A stretch of 13,294 nucleotides of DNA from Thermoleophilia bacterium (GTDB lineage: Bacteria; Actinomycetota; Thermoleophilia; Gaiellales; Gaiellaceae), in contig JACVSB010000023.1 in NCBI GenBank assembly GCA_014534155.1, positions 1 through 13,294 of the forward strand, given 5' to 3'. The notes below the pieces were generated by a model, which ran no database searches, had not been told where the DNA came from, and worked only from the letters and a program-made list of their open reading frames with translations. How positions within the stretch are numbered: the stretch's first letter is position 1; each line of letters starts with the position of its first letter. The translations under genes and the position numbers were made by a program. This document shows positions 7,963-13,294 of the stretch, piece by piece.

Positions 7963-8694
7963 TTACAGGCCGTGCTCGAGGCGGGCGGCAAGCGCCGGGG
8001 GGAGCCCGGCGTCGGCGATCTCCTCCTGGGTTTGCTCGACGGGGTAGGGCACGCGCCGAAACGCTGCCCGGCCGGCGCCGAGGTCGAGCACGGCGTACGC
8101 GGCGCGCGGGTCGCCGTCGCGCGGCTGACCGACCGAGCCGGGGTTCAGGAGCCACCGCTCCCCAGAGGCGAGGTCGACCTCCGTCCCGTCGGGCGCCAGC
8201 CACCCGGAGAGGGCGCCGTCCGCGCCTCCGAACGCAAGCGGGACGTGGCTGTGGCCCACGAGGATCAGCGGTTCGGTCGCGGCGAGGAGCGATTCGGCAG
8301 CGACGTCCGCAGAGAGGACGTACTCCCAGATCGGGTCTCGCGGGCTCGCGTGGTAGAGGCCGACGCCGTGGCTCTCGCCGCGGGGCGCGAGCGAGGCGAG
8401 CCAGGCGCGCTCCCGAGAGGCGAGCACGCTGCTCGTCCAGCGCGCGCTCTCCGCCGCATCCGGCGAGAAGTCGTTCAGGTCGAGGTGCCCGAGGACACCG
8501 AGGTCGTGGTTTCCGACGAGCGACACCGCGGCGAGCTCGCGCACGCGTGAGCAGCACCCGTTGGGCCGCGGTCCGTAGCCTGTGAGGTCCCCGAGGCACC
8601 AGACCTCGTCCGGCGCCTCGCGGGCAACGGCAGCGAGCACGGCCTCGAGCGCATGCAGGTTTCCGTGGACATCCGAGATCACGCAGGCGCGCAT
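7963..8694 (-). CDS. Calcineurin-like metallophosphoesterase (YfcE/MJ0936-like)
   Basis: Predicted dinuclear-metal phosphodiesterase or phosphatase of 243 residues, cytosolic, with no signal peptide. The five metal-binding blocks are present in order: ISDVHGNLHAL (Asp8, His10), LGDLTGYGPRP (Asp36), LVGNHD (Asn62, His63), LYHASPRDP (His115) and LVGHSHVP (His148, His150). NPGSVGQPRDGDPRA (184-198) is typical of the small stand-alone phosphodiesterases in this superfamily. The substrate cannot be told from sequence; cyclic nucleotides and phosphodiesters are both possible. The ATG at 8694 puts SDVHGN at the very N-terminus as usual; the frame stays open upstream but those codons are not family-like. 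TACCGT at 8707-8712 (minus) is a weak -10 candidate. Its start overlaps the divergent M48 gene by 42 bp. Confidence 0.92.
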   Translation of the reverse strand: MRACVISDVHGNLHALEAVLAAVAREAPDEVWCLGDLTGYGPRPNGCCSRVRELAAVSLVGNHDLGVLGHLDLNDFSPDAAESARWTSSVLASRERAWLASLAPRGESHGVGLYHASPRDPIWEYVLSADVAAESLLAATEPLILVGHSHVPLAFGGADGALSGWLAPDGTEVDLASGERWLLNPGSVGQPRDGDPRAAYAVLDLGAGRAAFRRVPYPVEQTQEEIADAGLPPALAARLEHGL

Positions 8695-9924
8695 GCGCGG
8701 CGGCGAACGGTAGCCAAGACCGTCGGCGCGCTCGCGCTCACCGCCGCGTGGGCGGGCGCGGCCGCGCTGCTCTGGCGGACGGATGTCCCGCATCTGCGGC
8801 TGCCCGAGGCGGACCTGGGGACCTACTTCGGCGCCGGCGAGCTCGCGCGGGCGGAGCGCTTCCGGGCCGTGACCCGCGGCCTCTGGCTCGCCTCCACGGC
8901 GCTCGAGCTCGCGGTGGTCGCCCTCTTCGCGTGGCGCGCGCGTCCGCTCGCCGCCCTCCTGCGCCGGCTCGTGGGCGGTTCGGTCCGCGTGGGTGTCGCC
9001 CTCGCGCTGGCCGTCCTCCTGGCCGCCTGGCTTGCTCTCCTCCCGCTCGGCGCCGCCGACCACTGGTGGCGCCGTCGGTACGGGCTCAGCGAGCAGGGGT
9101 GGTCCGGGTGGCTCGCCGACGGGACGATCGCCCTGGGCGTCCGCGCAGTCCTGCTCGTGCTCGCCGTCGCCGGCGCCGTCGCCCTGGCGATCCGCCTGCG
9201 CGGCCGCTGGTGGGTCGCGGGCACCCCCGCCCTCGTGGCGCTCGCCGCCCTCTTCGTGCTCGCGCAGCCTCTCGTCGTCCAGCCGCTCTTCAACCGCTTC
9301 CAGCCGCTGCCCGACCGCCCGCTCGCGGCCGACGTGAAGCGGCTCGGGCACGAGGTCGGCGTGGACGTGGAAACCGTCGAGGTCGCGGATGCGAGTCGCC
9401 GGACGACGACCGCGAACGCCTACGTCGCGGGGATCGGCCCGACCCGGCGCGTCGTCTTCTACGACACGATCCTCGACGGGCGCTTCAGCGAGCGCGAGCT
9501 CGCGGCCGTCGCCGCCCACGAGCTCGCCCACGTGTCCCGCCGCCACCTCTGGAAGGGGGTTGCCTGGTTCTCGCTCCTCGCCGTGCCGGGCCTCGTGCTC
9601 GTCGCACGGGTCACGGAGCGCCGTGGCGGCCTGCGGGATCCGGCCCTCGTTCCGCTCGGTCTCCTCGTCGCGCTCGTCGTCTCGCTCGCGACGCTCCCGG
9701 TCCAGAACGCCGTCTCGCGCCGGTACGAGGCGGAAGCGGACTGGATCGCCCTCCGCGCGACGGGCGATCCCAGAGCGGCGATCGCGCTCGACCGCCGGCT
9801 CGCGACGACGGCGCTCGCCGATCCCGCTCCTCCCCGCTGGGCGCGGATCCTCCTCGCCACCCACCCGTCGACGATCGACCGGATCCGGATGGCCGAGGCG
9901 TACCGCCGTCTCGGCGCGCGCTGA
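8653..9924 (+). CDS. M48-family (Ste24/CAAX prenyl protease-like) integral membrane zinc metalloprotease
   Basis: Membrane zinc endopeptidase of 423 residues. Hydrophobic segments lie at about 22-41, 75-94, 112-134, 157-181, 189-212, 303-320 and 331-351. Zinc site: AVAAHELAHVSRRH with His289, Glu290 and His293; the third ligand is Glu359 in SRRYEAEADWIAL, the M48 ExxAD pattern. ATHPSTIDRI (402-411) near the C-terminus is also conserved in the Ste24 branch. Probable roles are membrane-protein quality control or processing; no CAAX substrate is implied in a bacterium. The ATG at 8653 overlaps the divergent phosphoesterase; a GTG at 8665 is an alternative start with AGGT just upstream, and there is no later start before the first membrane segment, so some overlap is unavoidable. 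argS follows 15 bp downstream. Confidence 0.93.
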   Translation: MQVSVDIRDHAGAHARRRTVAKTVGALALTAAWAGAAALLWRTDVPHLRLPEADLGTYFGAGELARAERFRAVTRGLWLASTALELAVVALFAWRARPLAALLRRLVGGSVRVGVALALAVLLAAWLALLPLGAADHWWRRRYGLSEQGWSGWLADGTIALGVRAVLLVLAVAGAVALAIRLRGRWWVAGTPALVALAALFVLAQPLVVQPLFNRFQPLPDRPLAADVKRLGHEVGVDVETVEVADASRRTTTANAYVAGIGPTRRVVFYDTILDGRFSERELAAVAAHELAHVSRRHLWKGVAWFSLLAVPGLVLVARVTERRGGLRDPALVPLGLLVALVVSLATLPVQNAVSRRYEAEADWIALRATGDPRAAIALDRRLATTALADPAPPRWARILLATHPSTIDRIRMAEAYRRLGAR

Positions 9925-9927
9925 CCC

Positions 9928-9933
9928 TACGAT
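9928..9933 (+). promoter_or_regulatory. -10 box TACGAT of argS (probable leaderless promoter)
   Basis: TACGAT sits in the 15-bp gap after the M48 stop, followed by exactly six bases (CCCGGG) and then the argS GTG. This matches the layout at pruA and glpX. No -35 is recognisable and there is no Shine-Dalgarno before the GTG. argS may therefore have its own leaderless transcript despite being close behind the protease gene. Confidence 0.5.
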
Positions 9934-9939
9934 CCCGGG

Positions 9940-11451
9940 GTGACGACGGCCCTCGAGCGCCTGGAGCACGTGCTCGGCGAGGACGCCGGTGCGGCGGTGA
10001 CGCTGGAGCGCCCGCGCGACCCCGCCCACGGCGACTACGCGACGAACGTCGCGCTCCGGACCGCCCCTGCGCGCGGCCGCCCTCCGATGGACCTCGCGCA
10101 GGAGCTTGCGGCGGCAGCGACCCGCGTCCCCGCCGTGCAGCGGGCGGAGGCGGCGCCGCCGGGGTTCCTCAACCTCGTGATGCAGCCCGCGTGGTTCGGG
10201 GGGGCCGTGGAGGAGATCCTCGACCGGGGCGCGTCCTACGGAGCGGGAACGCCGTCATCGCGTCAGCGGATCCAGGTCGAGCTCGTGTCGGCGAACCCGA
10301 CCGGCCCGCTCACGGTCGCCTCCGCGCGCAACGCCGCGTACGGCGACTCGGTCGCCCGGCTGTTCGAGTTCGCGGGCCACGAGGTCGAGCGCGAGTTCTA
10401 CGTGAACGACGTCGGTGAGCAGATCGACCGGTTCCGGGCGTCGGTGGCGGCGCGCGCACGCGGGCTCGAGCCGCCGCCCGACGGCTACCACGGGGCCTAC
10501 CTGGCGGAGGTTGCCGGCCAGGGCGGCGATGCCGTCGAGACGATGCTCTCCCGCATCCGCGCCACGCTCGAGCGCTTCCGCGTGGCCATCGGAAGCTGGG
10601 TGCGGCAGAGCGAGATCGAGCGGGAGCTCGACGCGGCTCTCGCCGAGCTCCCGCTGTACGAGTTCGAAGGCGCGAGGTGGGTGCCGACGACGCGCTGGGG
10701 CGACGACAAGGACCGCGTGGTCGTCCGCTCGGACGGCAGGACGACCTACTTCGCCGCCGATGTGGCGTACCTTCGCCACAAGCTCGGCCGGGGCTACGAC
10801 CGCCTCGTGTACGTCCTCGGCGCGGATCACCACGGCTACGTCTCTCGCCTTCGCGCCGCCACGTCCGCGCTCGGCCACGACCCCGACGCGGTCGAGGTCC
10901 TGATCTACCAGCTCGTGCACCTCGTTCAGGGTGGAGAGGCGCGCAAGCTCTCCAAGCGCCGCGGCGACGTCGTCTTTCTGGACGAGCTCCTCGACGAGGT
11001 GGGCGTCGACGCCGCCCGTTGGTTTCTCGTCTCACGCGGGCACGACCAGGCGGTCGAGATCGACGTCGACCTGGCGCGCGAGCGCAGCGAGAAGAACCCC
11101 GTCTACTACGTCCAGTACGCGCACGCGCGGATCGCCGGGATCCTGCGAAACGCGGGCGACCGTCGCCTGGCCCCCGACGCGCCCGTCCTCTTCGCGCCGG
11201 AGGAGCGCGACCTCGTCAAGCGCCTGCTCGACTTCCCGGCCACGGCGGCCGAGGCGACACACCGTCGCGCACCGCACGCGATCCCGGCCTACGCCATCCG
11301 GCTCGCCGACGACTTCCACCGCTTCTACCACCACCACCGCGTGCTGGAATCGGAGGAGGAGGCGTTTCGGCTCGCGCTCTGCCGGGCGACGCAAACGGTG
11401 GTCGCGCGCTGCCTCGACCTCGTCGGGGTGGAGGCGCCGGAGCGGATGTAG
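9940..11451 (+). CDS. argS: Arginyl-tRNA synthetase with atypical HIGH motif
   Basis: Class I aminoacyl-tRNA synthetase charging tRNA-Arg. The 503-residue product is shorter than the usual 550-580. The N-terminal tRNA D-loop-recognition domain (1-85) carries RDPAHGDYATNVAL (26-39). The catalytic domain holds SANPTGPL (117-124), RNAAYGDS (130-137), EFYVNDVGEQIDRF (152-165) and ADHHGYVSRL (295-304). The KMSK loop reads KLSKRRGD (336-343), followed by DEVGVDAARWFL. YVQYAHARI and the C-terminal DALR-type anticodon-binding helices complete it. The oddity is the HIGH signature: after GPL the sequence is TVAS (125-128) where LHVGH is usual, so both histidines are absent. The flanking residues align without a gap. 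The family assignment is secure; the catalytic consequence is open. Confidence 0.95.
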   Translation: MTTALERLEHVLGEDAGAAVTLERPRDPAHGDYATNVALRTAPARGRPPMDLAQELAAAATRVPAVQRAEAAPPGFLNLVMQPAWFGGAVEEILDRGASYGAGTPSSRQRIQVELVSANPTGPLTVASARNAAYGDSVARLFEFAGHEVEREFYVNDVGEQIDRFRASVAARARGLEPPPDGYHGAYLAEVAGQGGDAVETMLSRIRATLERFRVAIGSWVRQSEIERELDAALAELPLYEFEGARWVPTTRWGDDKDRVVVRSDGRTTYFAADVAYLRHKLGRGYDRLVYVLGADHHGYVSRLRAATSALGHDPDAVEVLIYQLVHLVQGGEARKLSKRRGDVVFLDELLDEVGVDAARWFLVSRGHDQAVEIDVDLARERSEKNPVYYVQYAHARIAGILRNAGDRRLAPDAPVLFAPEERDLVKRLLDFPATAAEATHRRAPHAIPAYAIRLADDFHRFYHHHRVLESEEEAFRLALCRATQTVVARCLDLVGVEAPERM

Positions 11452-11469
11452 CGCGTCGAAGGGACGCGC
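11451..11469. terminator. Hairpin between convergent argS and PRC-barrel gene
   Basis: GCGCGTC (11451-11457) and GACGCGC (11463-11469) are perfect 7-bp complements around the loop GAAGG. The stem starts on the last base of the argS TAG stop and ends ten bases before the stop of the minus-strand gene. Its position suggests a two-way terminator; no T-tract is present. Confidence 0.6.
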
Positions 11470-11478
11470 GCCGCCTGC

Positions 11479-12060
11479 CTACGCCCGCTCGTACGGGTTG
11501 CGGAAGGTCCGGTACGCGGCGACGCCCGCGGCCAGAAGGAGCGCTCCCGGAACGACGAAGAGGAGAGCCGCCGCGCCGGACTCCGTCGCCGTGACCACGA
11601 GGACGGCCGCGAGCAGGGCGAGAAGGCCCGCCGCCCCGAGCGCTACGGAGAGCGCCCACCTCGGCCGGTCGCTCGTTCGCGTCACGTCGCCGGGCTTCCC
11701 GGCCGGCCGCAGCTCCGGCGGGAGCTCCGTGACGCGCGCGGCGTCGGCGTCGCCGATCTCGGTCCCGCGGTCGGGGTCGAGCTCCAGCGCCTCCTCGACC
11801 CCTCCCGGCTCCAGCGAGAGCAGGACGGTCAGCGCGTCGTGGTCGACCTGCGCGACGTCCGACCAGGGGATCGCGCGCACCTCGTGCGAGACGGGCGGCG
11901 TCCCGCGTTCGAGCGCGATCCAGAGCTCCCCGTCGTAGCGCAGGAGCGTCGCCACCTTTCCGACGTGCGAGCCCGATGCGTCGAGGACGACGTACTCCTC
12001 GAGGCCGGCCGAGGGGGCGCCCGCAGGCGCGACCTGGTACGTCCAATCCGCCCGTGCCAC
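11479..12060 (-). CDS. PRC-barrel-like protein with two C-terminal membrane segments, function unknown
   Basis: A 193-residue protein from a GTG start that I cannot name. The N-terminal part (about 20-100) looks like a PRC-barrel: EEYVVLDASGSHVGKVATLL, then a hydrophobic strand ELWIALERG, then AIPWSDVAQVDHDALTVLLS, and an acidic end ELDPDRGTE. A charged, Pro-rich linker (100-134) leads to two hydrophobic helices at about 135-157 and 161-184 and a basic tail RTFRNPYERA. The topology is probably a cytosolic sensor-like barrel anchored by a membrane hairpin. PRC-barrels occur in RNA-processing, photosynthetic and stress proteins, so the role cannot be inferred. It is divergent from glpX with a 62-bp gap and convergent with argS. 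No clear ribosome-binding site is visible; TTACGT directly precedes the GTG. Confidence 0.75.
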   Translation of the reverse strand: MARADWTYQVAPAGAPSAGLEEYVVLDASGSHVGKVATLLRYDGELWIALERGTPPVSHEVRAIPWSDVAQVDHDALTVLLSLEPGGVEEALELDPDRGTEIGDADAARVTELPPELRPAGKPGDVTRTSDRPRWALSVALGAAGLLALLAAVLVVTATESGAAALLFVVPGALLLAAGVAAYRTFRNPYERA

Positions 12061-12110
12061 ACGTAACCGCTACCCGGCGTGCTCGCTCCCGATACCTCGG
12101 CTGCCCGGTT

Positions 12111-12116
12111 TAGGAT
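12111..12116 (+). promoter_or_regulatory. -10 box TAGGAT of glpX (probable leaderless promoter)
   Basis: TAGGAT is followed by six bases (CGGAAC) and then the glpX GTG at 12123, so the transcript would begin at the start codon. There is no Shine-Dalgarno and no clear -35. It lies in the 62-bp spacer that also has to contain the promoter of the divergent PRC-barrel gene. Confidence 0.6.
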
Positions 12117-12122
12117 CGGAAC

Positions 12123-13124
12123 GTGAGCGCCCCGCCCGCCGGGTCGGTCCCCGACCGAAACCTCGCCCTCGAGCTCGTGCGCGTGACGGAGGCGGCGGCG
12201 CTCGGCGCCGGCCGCTGGGTCGGTCGCGGCGACAAGAACGCGGCCGACCAGGCGGCCGTCGACGGCATGCGGGCGGTCCTCGACACGGTCGCCATGGCGG
12301 GGGTCGTCGTGATCGGCGAGGGGGAGAAGGACGAAGCGCCGATGCTCTACAACGGCGAGGAGGTCGGAGCGGGGCAGCCACCCGAAGTGGACGTCGCGGT
12401 CGACCCCCTGGAGGGCACGCGGCTCACGTCCGTGGGCCAGCCGAACGCGATCGCGGTCATCGCCGTCGCCGAGCGAGGGACGATGTTCTTTCCCGGCGCC
12501 GCCGTCTACATGGACAAGATCGCCGCGGGCGCGGCGGTCGGGGGAGCGATCTCGATCGAGGCCTCGCCCGAGGAGAACGTTCGCGCGGCCGCGGAGGCGA
12601 AGGGAGTGCAGCCGCGCGAGATCTCCGTCGTCGTCCTCGACCGGCCCCGCAACGAGGAGCTGATCGCGTCGCTTCGCGCGTGCGGCGCGAGGGTCCTCCT
12701 CATCACGGACGGCGACGTCGCGCCCGCGATCGCGGCCGCGAACCCCTCGCGCCCGGTCGATCTCATGATGGGGATCGGGGGGACGCCCGAGGGCGTGATC
12801 GCGGCGGCCGCGGTCAAGTGCCTGGGCGGCGAGGTGCAGGGCCGGCTCTGGCCTCGCAGCGAGGAGGAGCGGGCGCAGCTCGTGGAAGCTGGCTACGCCG
12901 TCGACCGGGTGCTGACGACGGACGACCTCGTGGGCGGAGAGAACCTGTTCGTGGCGGCGACGGGAGTCACCGACGGCGCGCTCCTGGACGGCGTTCGCTA
13001 CACGACGGAAGGCGCGGTGACGGACTCGATCGTGATGCGCTCGCGCTCGGGGACGGTGCGCCGGGTTCAGGCCTGGCACGCCTTCGAGAAACTCTCGAAG
13101 CTCTCGGGCCGCGAGTACCGGTAG
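12123..13124 (+). CDS. glpX: Class II fructose-1,6-bisphosphatase (GlpX type)
   Basis: Hydrolyses fructose-1,6-bisphosphate to fructose-6-phosphate, the committed gluconeogenic step; Li-sensitive, Mn/Mg-dependent superfamily fold, cytosolic. The 333-residue length is typical. Metal and substrate motifs align with the E. coli enzyme: GRGDKNAAD (Asp37), VIGEGEKDEAPML (63-75), VDPLEGT (Asp94, Glu97), LITDGDVAPAI (193-203) and GIGGTPEGV (Glu223). Some homologues also act on sedoheptulose-1,7-bisphosphate; nothing here decides that. The GTG at 12123 follows a TAGGAT box by six bases, suggesting a leaderless mRNA. It faces a class I aldolase gene tail to tail, so the enzymes making and consuming fructose-1,6-bisphosphate are neighbours on opposite strands. 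Confidence 0.96.
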   Translation: MSAPPAGSVPDRNLALELVRVTEAAALGAGRWVGRGDKNAADQAAVDGMRAVLDTVAMAGVVVIGEGEKDEAPMLYNGEEVGAGQPPEVDVAVDPLEGTRLTSVGQPNAIAVIAVAERGTMFFPGAAVYMDKIAAGAAVGGAISIEASPEENVRAAAEAKGVQPREISVVVLDRPRNEELIASLRACGARVLLITDGDVAPAIAAANPSRPVDLMMGIGGTPEGVIAAAAVKCLGGEVQGRLWPRSEEERAQLVEAGYAVDRVLTTDDLVGGENLFVAATGVTDGALLDGVRYTTEGAVTDSIVMRSRSGTVRRVQAWHAFEKLSKLSGREYR

Positions 13125-13139
13125 GCCCGTCGCCGGGCC
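13124..13139. terminator. Hairpin between convergent glpX and fba
   Basis: GGCCCG (13124-13129) and CGGGCC (13134-13139) form a perfect 6-bp stem with loop TCGC. It starts on the last base of the glpX TAG stop and ends one base before the aldolase stop, occupying the whole gap. Its position suggests a two-way terminator without a T-tract. Confidence 0.6.
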
Positions 13140-13140
13140 G

Positions 13141-13294
13141 CTACGCCGCCGCCAGCTGCTCCATCTCGGGCGAGTAGCTGCCCGTCCTCGCTGCCCCGTT
13201 CAGCCTGGCCCTGTGCAGGTACGCCTGCCGGCCGGCCTCCAGGTTGTCGGGCGACCCTGCCCACGCCTTCAGCGCCGGCGCCTGGAGCGCGCGC
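13141..13294 (-). CDS. Class I fructose-bisphosphate aldolase, C-terminal 50 codons only
   Basis: Only the C-terminus lies in the window; the gene continues past 13294. The 50 residues include RALQAPALKAWAG, PDNLEAGRQAYLHRARLNG and GSYSPEM. This follows the last helix of animal-type class I aldolases (muscle aldolase has RALQASALKAW, an acidic helix, then GKYTPSG), so I call class I Schiff-base fructose-1,6-bisphosphate aldolase. The protein stops ten or so residues after the GSYSP segment and lacks the long tail with the catalytic C-terminal tyrosine of the animal enzymes. The frame is one base off an overlapping longer open frame that has no family resemblance. The Schiff-base lysine would be upstream of the visible part. 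It is convergent with glpX. Confidence 0.85.
   Translation of the reverse strand, partial: RALQAPALKAWAGSPDNLEAGRQAYLHRARLNGAARTGSYSPEMEQLAAA

Noticed and set aside
8695..10029. Upstream extension of the phosphoesterase frame on the minus strand
   Set aside because: The frame stays open, but the phosphoesterase fold begins at MRACVISDVHGN, and the extension is antisense to the M48 protease and argS.
13067..13264. Minus-strand frame at the right edge
   Set aside because: It is out of frame with the aldolase C-terminus and gives low-complexity sequence; the neighbouring frame matches class I aldolase.

Overview
This window looks like an ordinary chromosomal segment from a very GC-rich bacterium. 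GTG and TTG starts are common, genes are tightly packed, and several promoters appear to drive leaderless or nearly leaderless transcripts. Actinomycetota is the best guess, possibly a deep-branching class such as Thermoleophilia. That placement is an inference from composition, gene style and the combination of GlpX-type FBPase with a class I aldolase; no rRNA or other marker here tests it. I see no transposase, integrase, CRISPR array, tRNA, rRNA, prophage or defence gene.

Layout. 1-1118 (minus): 5' part of a P5C dehydrogenase (pruA), cut by the window edge. 1117-1608 (plus): a DNA alkyltransferase whose start codon shares a CATG with that of pruA. 1649-2797 (plus): a GT4 glycosyltransferase followed by a strong hairpin. 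3032-7286 (plus): a compact lower-glycolysis operon, gap-pgk-tpiA-gpmI, with 7-bp, 1-bp and overlapping junctions. 7348-7929 (plus): an ECF sigma factor without an anti-sigma neighbour. 7963-8694 (minus): a calcineurin-type metallophosphoesterase overlapping head-to-head with an M48 membrane protease (8653-9924, plus). 9940-11451 (plus): argS. 11479-12060 (minus): a PRC-barrel-like membrane protein. 12123-13124 (plus): class II fructose-1,6-bisphosphatase (glpX). 13141-13294 (minus): the last 50 codons of a class I fructose-bisphosphate aldolase.

The common theme is central carbon metabolism. Aldolase, TpiA, GAPDH, Pgk, iPGM and GlpX together cover the reversible trunk from fructose-1,6-bisphosphate to 2-phosphoglycerate plus the gluconeogenic FBPase step. 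pruA would feed proline carbon into glutamate.

I do not see a clearly new system. The items most worth a second look are: an ArgRS whose HIGH motif reads TVAS; a 345-residue Pgk lacking two internal segments; a TANNNT-N6-start module in front of pruA, argS and glpX; an attenuator-like arrangement of complementary 6-mers between gpmI and the sigma gene; and hairpins filling every convergent intergenic gap.
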